Positions 31,705 through 39,401 of a DNA stretch of 44,081 nt are shown piece after piece. The DNA comes from Candidatus Alistipes intestinipullorum (GTDB lineage Bacteria > Bacteroidota > Bacteroidia > Bacteroidales > Rikenellaceae): contig DXGO01000095.1 of the NCBI GenBank assembly GCA_019113885.1, positions 1-44,081 of the forward strand, read 5' to 3'. The notes under the pieces were generated by a model. It was not told the origin of the DNA. It searched no databases and was given only the letters and a program-made list of their open reading frames with translations. Positions within the stretch are counted from its first letter, which is position 1; each line of letters starts with the position of its first letter. Position numbers and translations under genes: made by a program.

Positions 31705-32685
31705 ATGAAATCGACTCTTTACCCACTTTTATTACCGATCGTATTCGCAGGCGTCCTGTTGTCGGAAGGCTGTTCGAAGACAACCATCACCATCGAGAAC
31801 TACGAGACCTCCTCGGGGTCGTCGGGAAACGACGGAGGAGACAGCGACACCACCACCGATGGAACGGACAATACCACGAACCTTGTCGCGTTCCACGCCA
31901 CGCTCGAAAGTCTGAACATGACGCGCTCGATGTCCCCCATTTCGACCAATACGCTGGTCACGATCTACGCTTTCCACGGAGATACCGACAACGCCACGAG
32001 CACGGCGCCCATGGCCCGCGGAAACTATGTTGCCCAACAGGCCGGCATGCTCACGGGAGTTTCCGACTACAAGATGTACCTGAGCAACGGCGTATTCGAC
32101 TTCTACGCCGTATCGACCAACTCGTCGGCGCGGTTTCCGACCATCTCCAACGGGATTTCGAGCGGGCTCCAGAACGGCGTCGACTATCTGTGGTGGGGCT
32201 GCGCCAACTACGAGATCGACGGATCACAGGTGACCGTTCCCATCGTTTTCAACCACGCGGCCACGCAAATCGTCATCGTGCTCTCGGCGGGCGAAGGCGT
32301 TGCGCTCCAGCAGATCGCATCGGCCACCATCACGCCGCCGCAGACCGGATCGACTCTGGACCTGACCTCCGGAGCCATCACCCCGGCCACCGGATACGGG
32401 TCGACGCCCGCATCCATGGGGGTCAACGGACTGAAGGCCCAATACACGATGCTGCCGTTGCAGACCGACACGCCCATGACGCTGACGCTCATGCTGAACA
32501 TCAATTACGATCCGACGCCCCGGCAGTACACGGTCAGCATTCCGGTTCCCGAGGGTGGTTTTCAAGGCGGGAACTCCTACCTCTATCAGGCCATCGTCGA
32601 TGCCAATACGGTCACGTTCCCCTCGGTGGACGTCAACGACTGGAACACGGTGGACGAATCGGGGAATCCGCTCTCGCCCCATTAG
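31705..32685 (+). CDS. Fimbrillin-like lipoprotein (Mfa/FimA type)
   Basis: 326 residues. A lipoprotein-like signal (VLLSEGCSK) is followed by a Ser/Gly/Asp/Thr-rich linker (residues 35-60). A fimbrillin-like fold starts near 62 (VAFHATLESLNMTRS) and ends with the family hallmark VDVNDWNTVDE near 312. Proteins of this kind are exported as lipoproteins and polymerise into pili after Arg-gingipain-like or other cleavage (known for Bacteroidales); an Arg lies in the MTRSMSPI segment near 75. No pilus assembly partners lie nearby, so this is an orphan gene. No clear promoter is seen. Confidence 0.7.
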   Translation: MKSTLYPLLLPIVFAGVLLSEGCSKTTITIENYETSSGSSGNDGGDSDTTTDGTDNTTNLVAFHATLESLNMTRSMSPISTNTLVTIYAFHGDTDNATSTAPMARGNYVAQQAGMLTGVSDYKMYLSNGVFDFYAVSTNSSARFPTISNGISSGLQNGVDYLWWGCANYEIDGSQVTVPIVFNHAATQIVIVLSAGEGVALQQIASATITPPQTGSTLDLTSGAITPATGYGSTPASMGVNGLKAQYTMLPLQTDTPMTLTLMLNINYDPTPRQYTVSIPVPEGGFQGGNSYLYQAIVDANTVTFPSVDVNDWNTVDESGNPLSPH

Positions 32686-32728
32686 TCTCCGATGCCGGCC
32701 CGGCCGCCGGACTGCCGCAGAAAAGGCG

Positions 32729-32769
32729 CCGAAAAGGCGCTTCCCCGTAACGGGAAGCGCCTTTTTCGG
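32729..32769 (+). terminator. Terminator after the fimbrillin-like gene
   Basis: A long stem (32729-32745 against 32752-32769, one bulged T) with a six-base loop; the second arm contains five Ts. Confidence 0.75.
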
Positions 32770-32838
32770 CGATGATCCGACAAGCGCGGCGGCCTGTCGA
32801 TGGCTGCAGGGTCGGGGAAGCGCTGCGCAGGAAGCACG

Positions 32839-32868
32839 AAAAAAGGGGGATTCCTCCTGGAATCTCCC
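32839..32868 (-). terminator. Terminator of the small Cys-rich lipoprotein gene
   Basis: On the minus strand a ten-base stem with one A-C mismatch (32868-32859 and 32854-32845) and six Ts (32844-32839), about 26 bases after the stop codon. Confidence 0.7.
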
Positions 32869-32893
32869 TCGCTCTCAAATCTTGGGTCCGCAA

Positions 32894-33103
32894 CTATTTT
32901 GCAGCCTCAACATTCTCGGCAGCAGCCTCGCAGGTTGCGGTCGAATCGCACTTCTCGGTGCAGCCCTCGCAGGCAGCCTCCGTTGCGGTAGCCTCAACAG
33001 CGGCAGCTTCCGTAGTCTCGGCAGCCTTCTTGTTCGAATTGCCGCAGCAACCTACCATGGCAACGGCAGCCAGAACAACGACAAAAGAGAAAATCTTTTT
33101 CAT
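32894..33103 (-). CDS. Small Cys-rich, Ala/Glu-rich lipoprotein
   Basis: 69 residues from ATG 33103; a longer frame would cross the promoter. The signal ends in AAVAMVGCCGN, a good lipobox with two adjacent cysteines. The mature part is of very low complexity (A, E, T) and carries four further cysteines in ACEGCTEKCDSTATCEA. I recognise no family. Cys spacing (CxxCxxxCxxxxxC) could bind metal or form disulfides. It has a full consensus promoter and its own terminator, so it is a stand-alone, probably abundant transcript. The high Cys count is unusual for a surface peptide of this size. Confidence 0.75.
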   Translation of the reverse strand: MKKIFSFVVVLAAVAMVGCCGNSNKKAAETTEAAAVEATATEAACEGCTEKCDSTATCEAAAENVEAAK

Positions 33104-33130
33104 AATGGTGCTTGTTTTATTTAGCGGGGG

Positions 33131-33161
33131 CAAATATAGACATTCGGAATAAAAACGCAAA
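33131..33161 (-). promoter_or_regulatory. Promoter of the small Cys-rich lipoprotein gene
   Basis: Reading leftward: TTTG (33161-33158), 19 bases, TATATTTG (33138-33131). Full consensus, about 27 bases before the start codon. Confidence 0.7.
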
Positions 33162-33194
33162 GCAAAAAAAACATTTTTTTGTTTTGACCTTTTT

Positions 33195-33674
33195 TTAGTC
33201 CAAAAAGTCGGATAACAGAAGCCGCTCCGACATCAGGTAGGCTTTCGGGAAGGTCGGCAACACCTTGTTCATCAAAATAATGGCCTCCTCGCGGGTCAGG
33301 CAGTTGCCGATCGTCACCCGGAAATAGGGCGGCGGGCTGTAAACGGCATAGACCTTGATCCCGGGATAGGTGGTTTCGAAGAGCTCCTTGGCGGCGAAGG
33401 CCTCCTCACGGGCATTGGGGCCGTTGTCGGAGAAGATGCACACGCGGTGTCCTTCGACGTGGAGTTTGTGGCTGTCACGCGAAGCCTCGTCCACGACACG
33501 CGCGGCGTCGCCATGTTCGGTGACAGTCACCTGGGCGCGCCCGAAAATCATCGCGGAGGAGATCGTCGGCCGTGCCAGCTGCTGCCTGAACGCATCGAGC
33601 GACTGGGCACGCAACGGGACAGCGGCCATCAACACGGCCAGCGGGAACAGAAGGGAGAATAATTTACGCGTCAT
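33195..33674 (-). CDS. Exported SPOR-like domain protein
   Basis: 159 residues with a signal peptide (MTRKLFSLLFPLAVLMAAVPLRAQS). The C-terminal ~75 residues resemble a SPOR repeat, a peptidoglycan-binding fold: HRVCIFSDNGPNAREEAF, ELFETTYPGIKVYAVYSPPPYFRVTIGNC (positions about 82-125), then REEAIILMNKVLPTFPKAYLM. SPOR domains bind glycan strands stripped of peptides, often at division sites. Its start overlaps the preceding gene by four bases. It is the last gene of the menG unit. Function beyond binding is unknown. Confidence 0.75.
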   Translation of the reverse strand: MTRKLFSLLFPLAVLMAAVPLRAQSLDAFRQQLARPTISSAMIFGRAQVTVTEHGDAARVVDEASRDSHKLHVEGHRVCIFSDNGPNAREEAFAAKELFETTYPGIKVYAVYSPPPYFRVTIGNCLTREEAIILMNKVLPTFPKAYLMSERLLLSDFLD

Positions 33675-34201
33675 TCCAAAAAGTTTTCAATCTGTTCGAT
33701 CGTAACGCCAAAGGTATTCAAAAATTCCGACAAAGGCATCCTTTCACGGGAAAATTTTACGCGGAGGCCGCCGACATGCCCCACGGCGCGGGCCGAGACC
33801 TCGATCCGGTCGATCTCGCCGTTGCGGAGCCGCCGCCCCAGGGCATAATATGCCATCGGGTCCTCGCTGCGCAAGCGCCACACGGTGCGACACTCGAGGG
33901 TCGTGCGGTCAGGGACGCGCACCGGTTCATGAAGCCGCCACTCCGCGGCCCGGCCGCCGGCAAGGTAGAGTTCGAGGCAGGCATCGTCGAGCCGCACGTT
34001 GCGGGGCGAATCGTTGCGCACGCGCAATGTCACCGCAGCCCCAGCCGAACCGAGGCGTGCGACCTCTCCTACCCCTTCGATCGCGATGTCGCGCGCCGCC
34101 CGCTCGACGGCTCCGCGGCACGAAGGAAAGGCCAACGCCGCGAGGGCGGCCAAAACCGGAAGCGCCGCCCGCCGGAAAAAGGACCCCACGGCGTGCCTCA
34201 T
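33671..34201 (-). CDS. Small lipoprotein, possible LEA-2-like fold
   Basis: 176 residues. A signal with a lipoprotein-like end (LAALAFPSCRGA) precedes a beta-rich domain (about 35-150). The stretch GAAVTLRVRNDSPRNVRLDDACLELYLAGG is what LEA-2-type beta sandwiches show. I cannot confirm the family. The C-terminus is helical (MPLSEFLNTFGVTIEQIENFLE). It is linked by four-base overlaps (ATGA) to menG before it and the SPOR gene after it, so it is translated as part of that unit. Confidence 0.65.
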   Translation of the reverse strand: MRHAVGSFFRRAALPVLAALAALAFPSCRGAVERAARDIAIEGVGEVARLGSAGAAVTLRVRNDSPRNVRLDDACLELYLAGGRAAEWRLHEPVRVPDRTTLECRTVWRLRSEDPMAYYALGRRLRNGEIDRIEVSARAVGHVGGLRVKFSRERMPLSEFLNTFGVTIEQIENFLE

Positions 34202-34914
34202 CGCTCCCCGATATAGATATGTGCGATACCGAAACTCTGGCTGCGGGCCCGGCAGTCGTGGAATCCGGCACGCTCGAGCATCTCCAGGAAACGCTCGGGC
34301 GCGGGGAACTCCGCCACCGAAGCCGGGAGGTATTCATAGGCCATCTTGTCGTGCGAGACCATGCCACCGATGCGGGGCAGCACACGGGCGGAATAACTTT
34401 CATAGAGCCACCGGAACAGGCGGTTGCGAGGACGCGAAAGCTCCAGGATTACCACCTTTCCCCCGGGTTTCACCACCCGGGCCAGTTCGCGCAGCCCGGC
34501 TTCGAGGTTTTCGAAATTGCGCACGCCGAAGGCCACGGTCGCCACGTCGACCACGCCGTTTCCCAGTTCGAGGCATTCGGCGTCGCCGCGGTCGAGGATG
34601 ACCCGGTCCTCCAAGCCCCGGCCGGCGATCTTGCCGCGGGCAACCTCGAGCATCTGCTCCGAGAGGTCGACCCCGAGCACCTGCACGCCGCGGATTCTGC
34701 GGGCCATGGCAATGGCCAGATCGCCGGTGCCGGTCGCCACGTCGAGAATCCGGTGCGGGCGGGCACGCCGCACCTCACGGACAACGCGGCGGCGCCACAG
34801 CCGATCGATGTTCGCCGAAAGGGTGTGGTTCAGCAGGTCGTATTTCGGCGCGATGTTGTCGAACATCTCGCGGATCTCCTCCTTTTTGGTCTGATCGGTA
34901 CGATAGGGTTTCAT
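34198..34914 (-). CDS. menG: Demethylmenaquinone methyltransferase
   Basis: 238 residues. It makes menaquinone by methylating demethylmenaquinone with S-adenosylmethionine. UbiE/MenG signatures: MFDNIAPKYDLLNHTLSANIDRLWR (N-terminus), ILDVATGTGDLAIAMA (SAM motif I, near 57), and AFGVRNFENLEAGLRELARVVKPGG (near 125-150). The organism is expected to use menaquinone, hence MenG rather than UbiE. It lies 24 bases after the permease gene and overlaps the next gene by four bases. Confidence 0.93.
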   Translation of the reverse strand: MKPYRTDQTKKEEIREMFDNIAPKYDLLNHTLSANIDRLWRRRVVREVRRARPHRILDVATGTGDLAIAMARRIRGVQVLGVDLSEQMLEVARGKIAGRGLEDRVILDRGDAECLELGNGVVDVATVAFGVRNFENLEAGLRELARVVKPGGKVVILELSRPRNRLFRWLYESYSARVLPRIGGMVSHDKMAYEYLPASVAEFPAPERFLEMLERAGFHDCRARSQSFGIAHIYIGER

Positions 34915-34938
34915 AGTTTTTATGATGCGGAGATAGAA

Positions 34939-36183
34939 CTATTCGTAACGGATGGCCTCTTCGGGCTTCACGCGCGAAACGACCGACGCGGGGATTACCA
35001 GCAGGGCAATGATCGCCACGAGGAACCCGGCATTGAGGGCGAGCCACCAGCCCCACCCAAGCGACACGGGGACCTCCGAGAGCAGGTAGCCCTCAGCATC
35101 GAGTTTGACGGCATGTGTCCACAACTGGAACAGACACAGCCCGATACCCAGGGCATTGCCCCAGGCAAGCCCCCGCAGCGACACGAAGGCGGCCCGCCAG
35201 AGGAAGATGCGCCGCAGCTGTCCGGAGCCCATGCCCAGGGCCTTGAGCAGTCCGATCATGCGCGTACGCTCGAGGACGAGGATCAACAACGCCGAAGTCA
35301 TGTTGAAAAAGGCCACGACGAGCATGATGACGATGATCACCGCGGCGTTGACATCGTGGGCGCGCAACCAGTCGAAGATGTTGGCATAGCGTTCGGTGAC
35401 GCTCATCGCCACGAGGTTGATCGTCTCGTAGGCATCGTCGTGGAGCAACCGGCGGTCGAGCACCCGGGCGAACTCCTCCGCATCGCCGAGCGACCGTACG
35501 CGAATTTCGTAACCCGATATTTCGTCGGGGCCCCAGTCGCTCAGACGCTGCACGTTGCGGATGTCGGTCACCACCACGGCATCGTCCATCTCCTCCATGC
35601 CCGACGAGTAGATGCTGGCCACCTTGAAACGGTCGCGGCGCGGCAGCTCCCCGGCATCGACGAAGAGCATCTCGACCTTGTCGCCCACCCCGAGCAACAT
35701 GCGGTCGGCGAGCGACTGCGACAGGAGGATGTCTTTCGTGCGCACCGAGTCGCCCACGCGGGGCAGTTCTCCGGCCACGAGCCATTCGCGGAAGCAGCTC
35801 CAGTCGTAATCGCGCCCGACCCCCTTGAGCACCACCTCGCCCACGGCATCGGGCGTACGGACAATGCCGCCCTTGACGGCGTAGGGGGCCATCGCACGGA
35901 ATCCCTCCGTCGTACGGATCAGCTCCTCGACATGGGCGCTGCGCCGGACGGGCTCGGCATCGAGGGCGTCGGCCCCGCGGACATCGGTCACCGAGACATG
36001 GGCGGCAAAGCCCTCCATCTTGTGCGCCACCTCGCGTTTGAACCCCATGATGACAGCCAGCGCAAGGATCATCACGGCCACGCCCACGGCCACCGAGATC
36101 ACGGCGATGCGCTCCATGACGCCGGGTTTGCATCCCGGAGCGGGCCTTGCGATACGGCGGGCGATGAAAAAGGCGAGATTCAC
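34939..36183 (-). CDS. FtsX/LolE-family permease
   Basis: 414 residues in the LolC/LolE layout: one N-terminal helix (about 23-47: RIAVISVAVGVAVMILALAV), a large periplasmic domain (about 48-275), then three helices (VNAAVIIVIMLVVAFFNMTS near 280, and near 335 and 378), ending KPEEAIRYE. FtsX-type subunits work with an ATPase to extract lipoproteins or drive other periplasmic processes; no ATPase gene is adjacent. It is first in the leftward unit with menG. Whether it is a true LolE or a related permease cannot be settled. Confidence 0.82.
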   Translation of the reverse strand: MNLAFFIARRIARPAPGCKPGVMERIAVISVAVGVAVMILALAVIMGFKREVAHKMEGFAAHVSVTDVRGADALDAEPVRRSAHVEELIRTTEGFRAMAPYAVKGGIVRTPDAVGEVVLKGVGRDYDWSCFREWLVAGELPRVGDSVRTKDILLSQSLADRMLLGVGDKVEMLFVDAGELPRRDRFKVASIYSSGMEEMDDAVVVTDIRNVQRLSDWGPDEISGYEIRVRSLGDAEEFARVLDRRLLHDDAYETINLVAMSVTERYANIFDWLRAHDVNAAVIIVIMLVVAFFNMTSALLILVLERTRMIGLLKALGMGSGQLRRIFLWRAAFVSLRGLAWGNALGIGLCLFQLWTHAVKLDAEGYLLSEVPVSLGWGWWLALNAGFLVAIIALLVIPASVVSRVKPEEAIRYE

Positions 36184-36229
36184 GACGATCTATTTTGTGA
36201 AATTTATGCAAAGAAACATATAAATTTCG

Positions 36230-36237
36230 TATTTTTG
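36230..36237 (+). promoter_or_regulatory. -7 box of the SDR gene
   Basis: TATTTTTG in an AT-rich stretch, 19 bases before the start codon. No -33 TTG at the right distance. Confidence 0.4.
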
Positions 36238-36256
36238 CCCGAAAGTTTCGGATTTT

Positions 36257-37003
36257 ATGAAAAAACAGGCTCTCATCACGGGCGCCACGTCGGGAATCGG
36301 CCGCGCCACGGCACTCCGCCTCGCGGCGGCCGGATACGCCGTCATCGCCACGGGACGCCGCGCCGACCGGCTCGCCGCCCTGAAAGCGGAGATCGAAGCC
36401 GCGGGAGGCGCATGCGAAACCCTCGTCTTCGACGTCCGCTCCGAGGAGGAGGTACGCCGCAACCTCGAACCGCTCGAACGCGTCGACCTGCTGGTCAACA
36501 ACGCCGGGCTGGCGGCCGGGCTCGAACACATCGACTGCGGCGACACGCGCGACTGGGACGCCATGATCGACACCAACGTCAAGGGGCTGCTCTATGTCAC
36601 CCGCGTCATCACGCCCAAGATGGTCGCGGCAGGCAGCGGCCATGTCGTCAACATCGGCTCGATTGCCGGGACGGAGCCCTACGAGAACGGGGCCGTCTAC
36701 TGCGCCTCGAAACACGCCGTACACGCTATTTCGCAATCGATGCGCGCCGACCTGCTCCCGTCCGGGATCAAGGTCACGGAGATCCGTCCGGGGATGGTCG
36801 AGACGGAGTTCTCGGAGGTCCGCTTCCACGGCGACCGCGAGCGCGCCGCACAGGTCTACGCCGGGGTCGTGCCCCTCACGGGCGACGACATTGCCGAGGC
36901 AATCGCATGGGTCGTACAATTACCGGCCCATATGAACGTTAATGAGATGGTACTGATGCCCTCGCAACAGGCGGGGTCCTACTACACGTACCGCAAGAAA
37001 TAA
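36257..37003 (+). CDS. SDR family oxidoreductase, YdfG-like
   Basis: 248 residues. Classical short-chain dehydrogenase: TGATSGIGRA (cofactor loop, 8-17), RRADRL (basic, favouring NADP), NNAGLAAG near 82, the catalytic Ser in NIGSIAGTEPYENG near 136, and YCASKHA (Tyr/Lys) near 154. The C-terminal part HMNVNEMVLMPSQQ resembles YdfG-type 3-hydroxy acid or malonic semialdehyde reductases. The substrate is not fixed by sequence. A metallopeptidase gene follows after 21 bases. Confidence 0.88.
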   Translation: MKKQALITGATSGIGRATALRLAAAGYAVIATGRRADRLAALKAEIEAAGGACETLVFDVRSEEEVRRNLEPLERVDLLVNNAGLAAGLEHIDCGDTRDWDAMIDTNVKGLLYVTRVITPKMVAAGSGHVVNIGSIAGTEPYENGAVYCASKHAVHAISQSMRADLLPSGIKVTEIRPGMVETEFSEVRFHGDRERAAQVYAGVVPLTGDDIAEAIAWVVQLPAHMNVNEMVLMPSQQAGSYYTYRKK

Positions 37004-37024
37004 ACACGAAAACACGGAATCGAA

Positions 37025-37786
37025 ATGACACCTTTATTTTTCAACCTGCTCCAGGCAGGCTACTACGCCGAACCGCATGCCGCCCGCTACGATGCCGCCA
37101 CGATGGGCATGTTCCTGCTGATTATCGCCATCGGCGTTATCGGATTCATCGTCCAGGCACGGCTGCAGTCCGTCTTCAAGAAGTACTCGAAAGTACAGTT
37201 CCCCGGCGGGCTCACCGGCGCGCAGGTCGCCGAGAAGATGCTTCGCGACAACAACATCCACAACGTGAAGGTGACGCATGTCAGCGGGCACCTCACCGAC
37301 CACTTCAATCCCCAGACGATGACCGTCAACCTGAGCGATTCGGTCTACTCGTCGACGAGCGTCGCCGCAGCGGCCGTCGCCGCGCACGAATGCGGCCACG
37401 CCGTACAGCACGCCCGTGGCTATGCCCCGCTGGTACTGCGTTCGCAGCTGGTGCCGGTCGTACAGTTCGCATCGACGGCCGCCACGTGGGTCATCATCCT
37501 CGGGCTTGTCATCCTGGCCACGACGCAGAACGAACTGCTCTGCTGGATCGGCGTGGGAATGATCGCCCTCTCGGCACTCTTCTCGATCGTCACCCTGCCC
37601 GTGGAGTACAACGCCTCGGCCCGCGCCTTGGAGTGGCTGCAGGCCAGCCGCACGATGCAGGGCGAAGCCCTCGTCCAGGCCAAGGAGGCGCTCTCGTGGG
37701 CGGCCCGAACCTACCTTGTGGCAGCGCTCAGCGCCATCGCCTCGGTACTCTACTACGTCTTCCTGATTCTCGGACGGCGCGACTGA
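37025..37786 (+). CDS. Membrane zinc metallopeptidase, YugP-like
   Basis: 253 residues with an N-terminal helix (about 25-45: TMGMFLLIIAIGVIGFIV), the zinc site HECGHAVQHARGY near 122, and two to three C-terminal helices (near 150-175, 182-200 and 230-250). This fits the Zn-dependent peptidase family 2 (YugP). The acidic third ligand would lie in PVEYNASARALEWL near 200. Inner-membrane protein; substrate unknown. It follows the SDR gene and precedes the SGNH hydrolase by eight bases, so it may be cotranscribed. Confidence 0.87.
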   Translation: MTPLFFNLLQAGYYAEPHAARYDAATMGMFLLIIAIGVIGFIVQARLQSVFKKYSKVQFPGGLTGAQVAEKMLRDNNIHNVKVTHVSGHLTDHFNPQTMTVNLSDSVYSSTSVAAAAVAAHECGHAVQHARGYAPLVLRSQLVPVVQFASTAATWVIILGLVILATTQNELLCWIGVGMIALSALFSIVTLPVEYNASARALEWLQASRTMQGEALVQAKEALSWAARTYLVAALSAIASVLYYVFLILGRRD

Positions 37787-37793
37787 TCCCGAC

Positions 37794-39401
37794 ATGAAGG
37801 CCCCGGAAAAAGACTACACCCACCGCAGTTGGCTCGCTGCCGCAGCACTCATCGCCGTGCTCGTGGGCGTGAGTTTCATTCCGCCGCAGGAGGTGCTGGG
37901 ACTCAAGCTGCGCCGGGCCAACATCCTCTCGGACCTGCTGGCGTTCGACGACACGGCCCTGACGGAGGAATCTGCGGCCGAGCCGCAGCTCTTCGACGAG
38001 GAGGAGTTCCATATCGACCTGGAAGCGGTCGTCGAGCAGATCGAGGCCGATACCCTTCCGCGCGAGGTGCCGACATGCTATGAATGGATGCTGCCCGCGG
38101 ATACCCTGCCCTGCCGGGCGGCGGTTCCCGACTCGACGCGCCGCATCGCCAGCGCGCTGGTCCCCATCGAGGACTACAGCGACAGCGGCCTCGTCGCAGC
38201 CTTCTGCGACACGCTGCTCACGGCCCGGCGCCCGGTGCGCATCGCCTTCCTGGGCGACTCGTTTGTCGAGGGCGACATCCTGACGGCCGACCTGCGCGAG
38301 GCGCTCCAACGGAGCTATGGCAACCGTCCGGGCGGCGGCGCGGGCTTTGCCCCCATGGCATCGCCACTGACCGGATTCCGCCGCACGATCAAGACCCAGG
38401 CGAAGGGCTGGACCGCATACAATATCATGCAACGCAAGTCGGCCCCGGAGCACCTGCGCAACAACTTCTACGTCTCGGGCTGGGTCTGCCAACCCGCGGC
38501 CGGGGCCTCGACGCGCTGGGAGAACGCCGACTACCGCAGCCAACTGGATTCCTGCACCACGGCCCGCGTCCTCTTCCTCTCGCCCCAGACAAGCGACATC
38601 GAGGTGACGCTCAACGACACCCTGCACCACAGGTTCGCCGTCGAGGGCGACGCCGCCGTACGTCAGGTCGTCGTCTCGGCGCCGCATGTCCATTCGCTCA
38701 CCTTCAAGGTGCTTTCGGGCACGGAGGGCTTCATCGGCTACGGCGCAATCTTCGAGGGACGCGGCGTGGTGGTCGACAACTACTCGGTGCGCAGCAACAA
38801 CGGCCAGGCGATGTTCTGGACCAACCCGTCGGTCAACGCACAGATTCACGCCATGTTGGGTTACGACCTGGTGATCCTCCAGTACGGGCTCAACATCATG
38901 CAGGCCGGAGTGAAGAACTACACGGCCTACTCAGCCCAGATCGAAAAGATGGTGGCCTACGTACGCCGCTGCTTCCCGGGGGCTGCCGTGCTGGTATTGG
39001 GCGTCAGCGACCGTTCGGTGAAGACCGACCAGGGCTTCGAGCCCATGGACGCCATCCCCCACATGCTCGACTACCAGCGCCGCGCGGCCCAACGTACGGG
39101 TGCGGCCTTCTGGCCGATATGCGATGCCATGCGCATCCAGGGCGGCATGGCAGAGTTCGTCAAGCGCGGCTGGGCGGGGAAGGACTTCACCCACATCAAC
39201 TATGCCGGCGGACAGCGCGTCGCGTGGGCCCTCGCCGACGCCATCAACGCCGAGGCCCGCAAGGTACACGCCGCGCGGCTGGCGGAAGAGGCCCGGCGAC
39301 AGGCCGAGGCTCCGGTCGTGGATTCGCTGCAGGCCGGGCGTATCCGCCGGGAGCTGTTGCCCGCCATCGAGTCCCAACCCCTTAACTTCCCACTTCCATG
39401 A
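37794..39401 (+). CDS. Membrane-anchored SGNH/GDSL hydrolase
   Basis: 535 residues. One N-terminal helix (about 13-31: AAAALIAVLVGVSFIPP) and an acidic linker precede the SGNH domain. Block I is FLGDSFVEGDIL near 160; the catalytic Asp/His pair lies in GKDFTHINYAGGQR near 465. An insertion domain (about 235-345) sits between. The last ~60 residues are charged and helical. Hydrolases of this type next to an MBOAT gene commonly transfer or remove acetyl groups on extracellular polysaccharides or peptidoglycan (known for AlgJ/AlgX/PatB systems). It overlaps the MBOAT gene by four bases. Substrate unknown. Confidence 0.85.
   Translation: MKAPEKDYTHRSWLAAAALIAVLVGVSFIPPQEVLGLKLRRANILSDLLAFDDTALTEESAAEPQLFDEEEFHIDLEAVVEQIEADTLPREVPTCYEWMLPADTLPCRAAVPDSTRRIASALVPIEDYSDSGLVAAFCDTLLTARRPVRIAFLGDSFVEGDILTADLREALQRSYGNRPGGGAGFAPMASPLTGFRRTIKTQAKGWTAYNIMQRKSAPEHLRNNFYVSGWVCQPAAGASTRWENADYRSQLDSCTTARVLFLSPQTSDIEVTLNDTLHHRFAVEGDAAVRQVVVSAPHVHSLTFKVLSGTEGFIGYGAIFEGRGVVVDNYSVRSNNGQAMFWTNPSVNAQIHAMLGYDLVILQYGLNIMQAGVKNYTAYSAQIEKMVAYVRRCFPGAAVLVLGVSDRSVKTDQGFEPMDAIPHMLDYQRRAAQRTGAAFWPICDAMRIQGGMAEFVKRGWAGKDFTHINYAGGQRVAWALADAINAEARKVHAARLAEEARRQAEAPVVDSLQAGRIRRELLPAIESQPLNFPLP

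Noticed and set aside
35093..36919. A 608-codon open frame on the minus strand covering the SDR region
   Set aside because: It lies out of frame over the permease gene and antisense to the SDR gene, both of which have clear families.
33850..36942. A 1030-codon open frame on the plus strand
   Set aside because: It runs antisense to the small lipoprotein, menG and permease genes and has a His/Arg/Pro-rich composition without any domain; such frames are common opposite GC-rich genes.
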